Under the pieces are notes generated by a model. The model worked only from the letters and a program-made list of their open reading frames with translations. It did no database searches and was not told where the DNA came from. Of a stretch of DNA of 64,000 nucleotides, positions 22,897 through 31,813 are shown in pieces (the first letter of the stretch is position 1; the number at the start of each line of letters is the position of its first letter). Source of the stretch: Paramacrobiotus metropolitanus (taxonomy: Eukaryota; Tardigrada; Eutardigrada; Parachela; Macrobiotidae); NCBI RefSeq assembly GCF_019649055.1, contig NW_026570318.1, forward strand, positions 1 through 64,000, given 5' to 3'. A program made the translations under genes and the position numbers.

Positions 22897-23414
22897 CCCA
22901 TTTTTGCACGACCAATATCCTTTAGCATGGCTTTCCATAAAAGCCAGATAAAATCATCGACGCGAAGCGGGATATTGTCTTCGCCAGCCCATATCTTCCG
23001 GAGCGGGCTGTTTACTTTGCACATATGTGCATGCTTGAGGGTCAGCTTACTTGTACGCGTTTTAACATGAAGGTGCCCACGTGAAGGTGCAATATAACGT
23101 GAAGGTGTACGTACCTACAGATACTTTCCGAGTTCCGGTCACACATATATTGTAGGCACCACGCGTTATTGTTTGGAGTACTGATATTCGTATTCCGAAA
23201 ACCTATAAATTACATTGCTTTCGACTGAAGTTAAAGATGAAGGCTTACTTCGACAGGGTTACTATTAGCTATTACCGCTACAGCTCTGTATTAGAAATAC
23301 CTAGAACTCAGAAGTATGGTATTACTCCAGGCTGCTCACAAACAACACATTTATTAACGGCACTTACAAGTTAAACTGGCTGCATAATTAAGATAACAGT
23401 GCATTAGGTTGATA

Positions 23415-23677
23415 ACCAGGGCATGTTCACTTGCCTTTCCTCTCAGAAAAATTCCGTTTTTTGTCTGAAGATAGTAATAAAATCATAGTATGTGTCACGG
23501 GAATGCCTAGAATAGTTGCATCGACAACGATCCAATGGGCGTGGTCAAAACCCAATATTTTGAGGACACCGTTATCCTATGTATTGGCAATGCATTACTT
23601 GCCATAGACGTACTACAAATATATCATACCAAAAAGCGAAATTTTTCTGAGAGGAAAGGCGATGACCATGCCCTGGT
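23415..23677. repeat. Foldback element, about 263 bp
   Basis: Arms 23415-23455 and 23640-23677 are inverted: AACCAGGGCATG ... CTTTCCTCTCAGAAAAATT against AATTTTTCTGAGAGGAAAG ... CATGCCCTGGT. Non-coding interior. Confidence 0.75.
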
Positions 23678-24115
23678 AAGCCAATCCAATAACAATCACA
23701 ATATCAGTCCAGCTGCAAATGCGTGCAACTGGGCGTTTCCTAGTACATCTACCCTGTGTGAACGGCTCTGTACACGAAGAATTAATCTGTATCTGGTGCC
23801 AACAACGACCGGTTCAATTTCAGGCTACAGTTCGTGAAACAGGATTTGAATTTCTTAATAGGTATCTCGCCGAAAGCGAGATCCAGAAAAAGTTTTAACC
23901 AGCTCGATGCAGCGGAAACAGTTTACGGTGAATGAGGGTTTTATTTTAACATTTCCGTTATAGTGTATGAACAATACGGGTTTGCTATGCCCGATATATT
24001 TATGTCGCTCCTTTTTGGCGCTCAAGGAAGTGATAAGGATATATCAATGAATGCGCAAATGATGCTCCAGTAACAAATTCATAAATTGTGAAAACTTTTA
24101 TACATATCACCAATG

Positions 24116-24553
24116 TTATTGACCAGATTTCACCGCATGAACGCAGTAGTCGTGCAGCGTATTTTCCCATTGGTATTTTATAACGTGCTTGCCCATCTTC
24201 GCCGGTTTTCGAGTTTTAAACAGACAACCTGTACATACAGTATAAGAAAATCCCGGCGGCACAGAGTTGCTCATGCTGTGTGCCGGCCAAATGTGACAGG
24301 AATGCTTCCTGTTCATCCCAGATTAGATGGCACATCCGGCACTGATACCTAGCGCTGCTGCGGCTCGGGGTCGCATTTAGTGACTGACACACGGATATCT
24401 CGGAAGCAGTCCCCTTGCATCTGTTCAGCGAAATACTGGAATATTCCGTAATTTTTTCATCTTCCTTTTGTTGGTCCAAGGAGCGTTGTTCAGATGCGGT
24501 GTCGATTTCGAAGCCAGCTTTCAAAATATCGGCTTCCATCTGATTTCTGCGAA
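24116..24553 (-). pseudogene. C2H2 zinc-finger exon of unit B, frameshifted
   Basis: Begins after an ATTCAG acceptor in the same place as the unit A exon. The first finger (QCRMCHLIWDEQEAF...H) is intact. Relative to unit A, four extra bases (a local TGTA-type duplication near 24233-24240) lie between the two Cys codons of the second finger, so the frame ends at 24216 while the rest (KTRKPAKMGKHVIKYQ) continues in another frame. An indel just after the exon start also differs between copies, so which copy is ancestral there is unclear. Confidence 0.6.
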
Positions 24554-24637
24554 CTGAATAATAAAAAAGATATGTTTACGTTTTCATATAAATTAGAAAC
24601 TTTTAAAGAATGCGGTTATTACAATACTATTTACGTA

Positions 24638-24780
24638 CTGTATCTACACAAGTTTAAGAGCCACAAAAAAGTCCGGGTGCGCGCAGAATATCCGACGGCT
24701 TTTTTGAACTTCAAAGAAGCCGCGCGCTATTGTTTACGGCTTCCGCCATTTTGGTGGCTCTTAAACTTGTGTAAATACAG
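24638..24780. repeat. Foldback element, 143 bp
   Basis: Inverted arms of about 31 bp at both ends (CTGTATCTACACAAGTTTAA and TTAAACTTGTGTAAATACAG), extended by GAGCCAC/GTGGCTC. It lies between the two parts of the unit B gene. Confidence 0.8.
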
Positions 24781-24952
24781 TATATAACTTATGTACATAT
24801 CGTCAATGGTACCTTCACTTTTTGTATTAATCTGATCATAATCCGATGGATGCTTAAAATACTTTTTTGTACTAAGTGTATCATTATTAAAGCGGTTATA
24901 ATTATATCAGGCGAGGGTTTCTTCACGAGGCTGGCACAACCTAAGGGAAATG

Positions 24953-25045
24953 GCCCGGTACATGGTGGCAAAAATGGGATACATACACTAAACTTCCGCT
25001 TTCGCGCACTCCGAAATCACGTTTTTGTAAAACTTTATGTCCTAA
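24953..25045. repeat. Single-arm fragment of the palindromic element family
   Basis: GGCCCGGTACATGG ... AAAATGGGATACATACACT ... CGCGCACTCCGAAATCAC matches the outer arm of the 5036-5618 element. Confidence 0.65.
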
Positions 25046-25131
25046 TACTTTCGGTATTGGCCCTCCTATTTGGTCTGTAATTTTTGGTGTACGAAAACTG
25101 CAGCTAGCAACAAATCATTAAAGCGGTTTTA

Positions 25132-26073
25132 TTAATAACTTATTGAAAAGTAGTTTTCACGAAAGTGAGAAGAAATGTATTTTTTTGACATATCGTTCCG
25201 GTTTTTATTCGTTTCGATGTTTTCCTGGATCTCCCTAGCTGCTGTAGTAGGGAATTCGTTTTCGCACATCCCGTCATCCTGAAACATTTTGGTACCTTCA
25301 GCTAACGCGCTTTTGGAGTTCTGCGACGGCACATCCTCTTGCGCGGTTTGATCCTGTTGGCGACCATTCCTTGGATCCCGTCTTTCGTTGGGACGTTGTT
25401 TGCGCACAAAAGCGCCCTGATTCGTAACCACGTTACGATGGTCCTTAGCCGGTGATTTCGAAGGAGAACAGATTGACGCCGGCTCGTAGATCGATCTCGA
25501 CCGGTGTCGCGGTTTTGTGAGAGATGAACTGGCATTTTCTATTATATTTTGCACCAGCAACCGTGACGTTTTCGTCTGACGCATTATGGATCGTATAGAC
25601 CAGCGCTGCTGGAACAGCTGGAGAACAGTCGGCCGCAACGCTTCGTACCGCTTTCGATCCCTTTCCCGAAAAATAACCGGTCTCCCAGCTGCGCGCAGCC
25701 GCTGGCGAATGCAGTGGCGCGACAAACCGAATTTTCGCATAAGGTAAGAGCAGGTGCGACCATTGTCAAATTCGTCGACGATTTCTTGTTCCTTTTTTGG
25801 CGGGAGGTCGGAAGTGTCCCGGGAATGGACGCTCGCAGCCGTTGCTTCAGTGAAGCGATTTGCACACCCAGGCGACGCAATCGGTTCAACTGCAAAATCG
25901 GCCGGGTGGTTTGGCATTATACCGCAGTGTATGGCGCTTGCATCCGGGCGGGAACTGGACATTTCGGCATCAAGATGACATTCAGGATTTCCGCCCTTCG
26001 GAGTTCGTCTTAATTGGCTGCTTAGGAGCGGCAGCGGTTGGGGGGAATCCGCGTCCCTCGCAGCATAATTCAT
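25132..26073 (-). CDS. Tandem helix-turn-helix DNA-binding protein (unit B, intact ORF)
   Basis: 313-codon ORF from ATG 26073. Residues about 92-131 form a homeodomain-like HTH (EQEIVDEFDNGRTCSYLMRK then LSRHCIRQRLRAAGR), and about 142-179 a second one (YEALRPTVLQLFQQRWSIRS ... VQNIIE). This resembles the paired HTH head of Tc/mariner-type or Pax-like DNA-binding domains, but no DDE catalytic domain follows; the C-terminal half is Ser/Pro/Gln/Asn-rich. I infer a domesticated, transposase-derived DNA-binding protein. The matching C2H2 exon lies about 580 bp downstream and may be spliced to it. Paralogues: pseudogene at 16182-17124 and the 59-61 kb gene. Confidence 0.65.
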   Translation of the reverse strand: MNYAARDADSPQPLPLLSSQLRRTPKGGNPECHLDAEMSSSRPDASAIHCGIMPNHPADFAVEPIASPGCANRFTEATAASVHSRDTSDLPPKKEQEIVDEFDNGRTCSYLMRKFGLSRHCIRQRLRAAGRPVIFRERDRKRYEALRPTVLQLFQQRWSIRSIMRQTKTSRLLVQNIIENASSSLTKPRHRSRSIYEPASICSPSKSPAKDHRNVVTNQGAFVRKQRPNERRDPRNGRQQDQTAQEDVPSQNSKSALAEGTKMFQDDGMCENEFPTTAAREIQENIETNKNRNDMSKKYISSHFRENYFSISY

Positions 26074-27959
26074 AATGCTACTAGAAGCGGCACCAGTCTC
26101 TAGACTCTAATCTACTGTAATATTAAAACTCCATAAATAGTCGTTGTGATTTTCACCTCCGATTTTTGTAGTTGATTTTGGGGAGAAGGCCCATCATGTT
26201 TCGAACCTACAAGAAATAATATTTCTGTACGTATCGATGCTATGCTATTTCCAGCAAATAAATCGTGACGAAGGAATTCTAACACTGAGTTTATTTTCCA
26301 TAACGGCACAAGGTTGGGAGTTATACCCGACTAACGATTATACCCCATGGACGATGTTTATATGAGCTTATACTCTGTAGAGTTACGTGAGCTTTTGCCA
26401 GTTACACTACAGTTACTGTAAGCTTTTTTGGGTATCATGTTACGCTCCAGGGGTATGTGTGTACAGTCAGTACAGATACGTACTATGTTTCTTGATACAT
26501 AGAACACCGATTCCGGCCGCAGTACCTCTTACCTGTACCGTAGAACTTCATCCTTTTTGGCAGATCACTCAAAATAAACGGGCATGATGAGCAAGCGCAT
26601 ATTTAAAATCATGAAATATTATAAATAAAATGGTACGGCAAGATGGTACAGATTTGAACAATTGCAGAATGATATGCTCTATCCTGCAGGTGACACTGTG
26701 GTCTATACTCTATACTGTATTCTGCACCGTCACTTCCCTCTGCAGTACTTACAATACGAAAACAGATGTCGGACCGCGGTTCAAAAAAGCAGTACTGATT
26801 TCAACAAACTGTCTGCAACGGTAAAATATGCATTGGGCAGTGAAACAATATGTTGCAGGATCTAACAGAGATATATACAGAGTACCTTTCCTAGAGCAGA
26901 CCTGCAAAATTGCATACGAGACAAGACTGTACAAAACTGTAGTATGTACAATATGTATGAATAACCAGACAGGCTATGGCAAATTCGCCCTTGGCACGAT
27001 TATTGCGGATGAAATATTTCAAGGTTGCAAGCCGCGCCTGGCCGCTCGAGCACACAAGATCAAGAAAGCTGCACTATATGGAAAAGGCGGAGCTTTTACG
27101 AAAATACGTCACGCCGTCCTGACGAGTCACATCCGCTGATAGGAATAAGCCGATCCGTGTCAGCGGGAAAATACGAAAGCATGGGTTGCGAGCCGCTGCT
27201 GTGACTGTGAGCGACGCGCTACGCCACAGTGTCGATGGTACAATTTAACAGCGTTACGAGTGCGTGGTACAATGTAACCGGACTGCGCCGGAAGCTGTGA
27301 ATACTAAGTCCTCTGGTGAAATAGGCACATAAAAATATTCCCGAATCGGAAGTTCTGAATCACAGTCCATTACATGATTCTTTTAAAAATTCTTGGATGA
27401 TGCGCACCCAAAGACCTTCCGGACCAATTTAAACTATTTGGCTCTGAAATGACATAAAAAGGCAATACTGTAAAGTTTTCAACGACCGTTTAATGCGAAC
27501 TCTTATCTGCATGAGCTCGCTTTATGGACTTCCCCCCGCAAGCAGGCCCAGCAAACGTGTGCCCACGTAACACAAAGTGTGCTCACGCAACGTGCACGTG
27601 TTCACCTGAATGATAACTTGTGCTAAAAACCTGCTTAAAAATGGCCAGTACTCCCGCCTTTCACGTAATTATACGGTTTCTGATGTTAACTTCATTTTCA
27701 AAATTATTCCTAGTGTCCATTAATAACAACAACACCGCACCTCGGCCGGAAGTCAGTATGGCCACTCGCAAAGTCAGCTTGCATCTGTATCAGACCGAAT
27801 CGAAATGCCGCATATGAATTGGCGTTGTATATGTACATACGAGTACTTGCACGGTAATATTATTTTGTTGTAATTGTGCAAATGCGTAACGGTTGTAGAT
27901 ATTGCTATCGACTGAAGCTAATGCCACAGTAAGCTTAAAACCAGCTGAAACGTAGTTGC

Positions 27960-28862
27960 TAGTTAGTCAAACCTTGCAATAAACTTCAAAATTCCTTAAC
28001 AATTTTTTCGTTAACTATGGCTGCGTACTTAACCAGCTCATGAATGATGCTAAACCTAATTACACGAGACTATAATAACCATATCCTTAACAGAAATGAC
28101 CACAAACTTAACAGAAATTTATATTACTAAAGGGACAGTACAGTCGACCGAAGCATACCGAAGGAATCCATGTTCACGGATTATTCTGTAGAAATACGTT
28201 ATTTTTATAGATGGTATTCGACCGTTGGTCACCGCCACTAAATGCACATGTGCGCATTTGTTATGCCTATCAAATGGAAATATGCGCCGTGGCCGTTTGT
28301 ATATACTCCCACCACTGGTGGTGTCCTTCCGTCGGCCCGCCACCTTTTATTTAAGCCCCCGGATACACTAGCGGCCAGCGATCATCGTGGTATCCGTTCG
28401 TCGGTCACCACCGCCGGAAGTGAAAAGGACAATGGCAAGCTACTGTTTAAACTTATGGCTGGTGATAACCGTGGTGTCTTGTTTATTCCCGAAGCCCGTT
28501 CACTTGTTGCTGTAGTTGTTAAGCATCGAAGTAGTCACCAGGCGGAAATTTTGCAAGTGCTGTAGAAAGCAAATATAATTTGTTTCTCTCTAGCTCTCAG
28601 TAAAGTACTTTAAAAAAACGACACGTGCATTTTATGCTCATTTTCAGCTGCAAAAGCATCAAGCCAAACATTAGTGCTTCGGATTACTGTCAGACGGAAA
28701 CGTAAAATCTCCACCTAATACCTCCAAGGAGGTCGTCATGGCATCGCATTTCATGAGGCTCAAAAATAAATGTACCCGAATCACTGTACTGAAGATTTCA
28801 TGAATTTGTAGAAATTAAATAAAAATGGGAAATTTTCTTTAATAAAAAATATGAATTTGTAT
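27960..28862. other. Intergenic flank of the giant element
   Basis: AT-rich. An open plus-strand stretch at 28242-28565 (107 codons) has no recognisable domain. The last bases, 28859-28862, are GTAT, the left target-site duplicate. Confidence 0.45.
28859..28862. repeat. Left target-site duplication GTAT
   Basis: GTAT immediately before the 5' LTR; matched by GTAT at 58666-58669. Four bases is within the Ty3/gypsy range. Confidence 0.8.
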
Positions 28863-29295
28863 TGTCAGAGGCACATGACTGCGCCTGGTGCATACGGCCC
28901 ACCATGGACGTATTTGCACTCATGCTTGCCATATCGCCTCTCTCGCTGTACGTACGTGTGCTGCTGCACTGTACTCGTATCCGCTGAAGCGGATATACGC
29001 AGCGCACACACTGAGCATACTTGCTCTCTCGTCCCTCTTTCGCAGTATGACTCAGCGTTCATACGCTCGCGTTGGATCGAGTCCAGTCTGCGCATCAACA
29101 CACAGCTGATGGCACACAGCACGTGCTTGCCGCCAGTTGCTTCTTTCACGCCTTGACGGACGCTCAAGAGCCTTTTCAGCATACACTTGCTTAGCCATCA
29201 GTGCTTTGTTTTGCTTTCCTGCTATTACGCAGCATTGCTCCCCTTTATTTGTCAATAAAGCATCACTCGTTATCTCCTCGTGCTTGCCTGTTACA
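28863..29295 (+). repeat. 5' LTR, 433 bp
   Basis: Runs TG...CA. It contains a perfect AP-1-type site TGACTCA (29048-29054), a short palindrome TATCCGCT-GA-AGCGGATA (28979-28996) and a polyadenylation signal AATAAA (29254-29259) followed by a T/GT-rich stretch, placing the R/U5 boundary near 29275. No clear TATA box; transcription may be initiator-driven. Confidence 0.95.
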
Positions 29296-29384
29296 TGGTA
29301 GCAGATTCATACGGTTTTCGATCCCACGGAATCTTTGAGGAGACGGTGAAGGCTTCACTTTCGGAGAACTCGCGAGGAACCTGA
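29295..29384 (+). other. Short upstream ORF created at the LTR/PBS junction
   Basis: The last A of the LTR and the TG of the PBS create an ATG opening a 29-codon frame that stops at 29382-29384. A GTGAAG that could act as a phase-0 donor lies inside it at 29346. It is the last ATG before the first gag-like start at 30595, so it could modulate scanning or supply a start codon to spliced messages. This is inference. Confidence 0.35.
29296..29305 (+). promoter_or_regulatory. Primer-binding site for initiator tRNA-Met
   Basis: TGGTAGCAGA directly follows the LTR and is complementary to the conserved 3' end (TCTGCTACCA) of metazoan initiator tRNA-Met; the match ends after 10 bases. Confidence 0.8.
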
Positions 29385-30594
29385 AAGTCACTGTCAGACT
29401 GATTGCTGAAGCAATCTCTGCCTTGACTTTGATCGGACTGATCGCATCGTCTTACAGCTGAGGAATAACGAGGATCACTGAAGTGATTCTCACCCAGCTG
29501 GTGAGCACAGTTTTCTCGGTCTCTTCCACATTGAAGAGCACATTCCCAACAGCACGGACTTCTCCCAACCGACGGACCAGACTCGAACGAGAGTCTGCAG
29601 CGCGAACGGATTAATCCAATTATACGGGGACCATCGGTTTGAACACCGACCCGCAACTCTAACAGCGGATTTCAGCACGGAAACGACGGATTTCCGACCT
29701 CGGACGGAGGAAATCGACCGGAACCGACACCGACACCGACACTGGTAAAGTCACGGTTATAGGTCGATTTTAGCCGCAACTAGGTCGGCTTTTTACTTTC
29801 TAACGGTAGAAAACTATTTCTAGCCGTAAGTTTAAACTTTTCATCGGTTAAAAAGTAATTTCTGACGGAGAAACCGACTCGAATTTTGCTTTTGGTCGAG
29901 AACCGACCTGCTAGGTCAACGAACCTGTCTAGACAGTTAGACAAAGGCTAACCGGCAACAGGTCGGAAATTCTTTTCTTTTCAATTTCTAACGGTGTTTC
30001 GACCACCAGAAAATTTTCTAAATTAATAAAACTAATTTCTAACGGTTAAAAACTTCAAAATCCGACTAGATAAACTTTCTAGCCGACCTAAAATAATTTG
30101 TTTTTCTAACGGGAAATAGCGCGAAAATTCTCGAACTTCCTTGTGACGTCATAACGACCGCTTATCAGTACTTTAGAGGCAGCCAATCAGAGTGCAGGGG
30201 AAAGTTCCCATAGCCTAACATAGGCGTGATTCATCGTTTTTTGTAAAATTTGCACACGGCTCGCATTCTACGACGTAGGCAGAAGTGCAAGACCACTTAA
30301 CCTGTTACGTCACACTGGTCAGCACAGTAACATAGGACGTACTATACCGTACTACTATTACGTACTGTACTGTACCATTGTACTGTATATTAATACCCTG
30401 TGTACTGAGTCACCAACAGACACATCAACAACAACAACAACATTTCATCGGACGTTCCTGACCCTCGGAAGTTCCTGAACAAAAAGACGTTCCTGACCTT
30501 ACCGAACAACCTTCACACAGAAGATTGTTTGATTTTCTTTTTCTAACCGATAAAACTTTTAAGGCTCCATCAGAGCCGACCTGAGTTGCCAACA
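29306..30594 (+). promoter_or_regulatory. Long 5' leader, free of ATG
   Basis: About 1.29 kb with no ATG after the LTR/PBS junction. It contains four exact copies of TTTCTAACGG (29797, 29985, 30036, 30103) and several variants, a CRE-type palindrome TGACGTCA (30144-30151), a candidate splice donor and a (CAA)n run near 30425-30445. A T-rich AG (near 30562) precedes the first start. The lack of ATG suggests cap-dependent scanning, with packaging or splicing signals inside. Confidence 0.7.
29826..29831 (+). promoter_or_regulatory. Candidate major splice donor GTAAGT
   Basis: Best donor-like sequence in the leader; a weaker one (GTAAAG) lies near 29743. It would pair with the acceptors at 42264-42265 and 52627-52628. 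No transcript evidence is available here. Confidence 0.45.
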
Positions 30595-30987
30595 ATGTCG
30601 AACTCTCGAGAAAACGAGTACGCGAGAAAGTTCAACAAGGACTACTCTCGGCGTGCGAACATGACCGGAAAGTACTCACTTCGGTACGCCGGTCAGGACA
30701 CGAGTCAGCCGTCCTCAACCGACTCGACTAAGTCGGCCGAAGCAAAGGAGAGACGCAACGAACGGATCCTCCTTGCTGACTCGAATCCGACCTCGGACGA
30801 CAGTTTTGAGGACGCCAGGGATAAAACATTCCTGGACACCCAAGCTGACGTAGCAGCCCCGTCCCACCCGACAGGGGATGGAACAGCTGCAGGCAGAGAC
30901 CACATTGTCTCATGCCGACCAACAGTCGAGCTCACAAAGAGCTCAAGACTCGGTAACGGTCACAAAGACCACCGAGCTCGACCTTGA
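30595..30987 (+). CDS. Gag-like ORF A (N-terminal part)
   Basis: About 130 codons from the first ATG of the full-length RNA (context CAACAATGTC, as at ORF F). The product is polar and basic, Ser/Asp/Arg-rich, with no recognised domain. The frame ends at TGA 30985-30987 in the context CCT-TGA-C. The +1 frame (ORF B) overlaps it from 30854 and continues with coiled coil, so a +1 frame change or an independent start is needed to make a longer Gag. Two perfect ACAAA-loop hairpins (30928-30944 and 30958-30970) lie in the overlap. Confidence 0.6.
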   Translation: MSNSRENEYARKFNKDYSRRANMTGKYSLRYAGQDTSQPSSTDSTKSAEAKERRNERILLADSNPTSDDSFEDARDKTFLDTQADVAAPSHPTGDGTAAGRDHIVSCRPTVELTKSSRLGNGHKDHRARP

Positions 30988-31813
30988 CCGACTTCGAGCA
31001 AGATGCCATAAACTGATCACTCAGATCGTTTTGGCGGATAAAATCGTCGATTCGGCGGAAGGAACACTCCGGAACTCGGAGGATACCCATCGGCTGGAAC
31101 GCACCAGATGGGAACGCGACATGGCGGATGCTAACAAAGGCATCGCTCTCCAACAAAAGGAGATTGATCGGCTAACCGCCATATTGAAGCGAGCCGACCT
31201 ACCGTGCCGATACGAAGATGACCAAATCGCCATGCTTAACGGTAAGCTGGATCGGTCAACCGCGGCAGTCTTCGAGATCAAACACGAACTCGACGAGGCG
31301 AACAAAGCACTCGAAGAGACAAAGAAAGAACTGGCCGATGTACAAACAGCATTGGTCGAGTCGGAACAGGCAGCAGGTGCGTTCCACCAACAACTTAATC
31401 AGGCCAACGAGGAAGCCGAGGTCTATCGCAACGAAGTCGATAGATACGTAACCGAACTCAAGAAGGCCGATAACGAGATCGACCGACTGACACAACGAAA
31501 TGATGAGCTTGAGTCGGAGATGGAACTCCTCTTCACCAGGATGGGACGTCGGTTCATCGATGCGAACGCTCGGGACATGGGCTTTCCTAACCAAAAAGAC
31601 AGCCGACGTCGACCTGGTGGAAGCAAATGCCCAGCTAGCCGACCAGGTCTATGGACTGAATCAAGTCCTCAAGGAAGAACAGAAACTCCGAGCCCAACTG
31701 GAGTACAACCTGAACGAGGCTCAGAAGGTGAACGAGGCGCAACACAGCCGCATTCTTTACCTGGAGGCCCGCGAGGTCGAACTGTACGACTTCGGCGAAC
31801 AGGCAGCCCGTAA
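30878..31813 (+). CDS. Gag-like ORF B, coiled coil
   Basis: Opens at ATG 30878, overlapping ORF A in the +1 frame. Residues about 35-225 are strongly heptad-like, rich in Glu, Lys, Leu and Asp (LDRLRARCHKLITQI, DEANKALEETKKELADVQTA), predicting a long alpha-helical coiled coil, suitable for Gag multimerisation. After about nucleotide 31580 this frame loses protein character (Arg/Pro/Gly-rich), while the next +1 frame (ORF C) takes over the heptads. That marks a second frame change in mid-coil, not at the stop. Confidence 0.6.
   Translation: MEQLQAETTLSHADQQSSSQRAQDSVTVTKTTELDLDRLRARCHKLITQIVLADKIVDSAEGTLRNSEDTHRLERTRWERDMADANKGIALQQKEIDRLTAILKRADLPCRYEDDQIAMLNGKLDRSTAAVFEIKHELDEANKALEETKKELADVQTALVESEQAAGAFHQQLNQANEEAEVYRNEVDRYVTELKKADNEIDRLTQRNDELESEMELLFTRMGRRFIDANARDMGFPNQKDSRRRPGGSKCPASRPGLWTESSPQGRTETPSPTGVQPERGSEGERGATQPHSLPGGPRGRTVRLRRTGSP

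Larger units (their letters stand above)
14600..23300. repeat. Segmental duplication, unit A (expanded by insertions)
   Basis: Collinear with 24020-27950: zinc-finger exon, HTH ORF, upstream block at 17800-18000, then after an insertion of about 3 kb (18.1-21.35 kb, including the hAT-like element) blocks at 21370-22350 (TCCTTTTTGGCGGAGCACTC, GGCACGATTATTGC, CACAAGATCAAGAAAGCTGC) and 23213 (TCGACTGAAG). Divergence is substantial, so the duplication is old. Confidence 0.75.
24020..27950. repeat. Segmental duplication, unit B
   Basis: Compact duplicate of unit A with the same order: zinc-finger exon, HTH ORF, upstream region (26266 GACGAAGGAATTCTAACACT; 26550 TCCTTTTTGGC; 27000 GGCACGATTATTGC; 27055 CACAAGATCAAGAAAGCTGC; 27905 TCGACTGAAG). 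It probably approximates the ancestral arrangement before unit A was expanded. Confidence 0.75.

Noticed and set aside
28242-28565. 107-codon plus-strand ORF before the element
   Set aside because: No domain, no splice signals, composition not distinct from surroundings.
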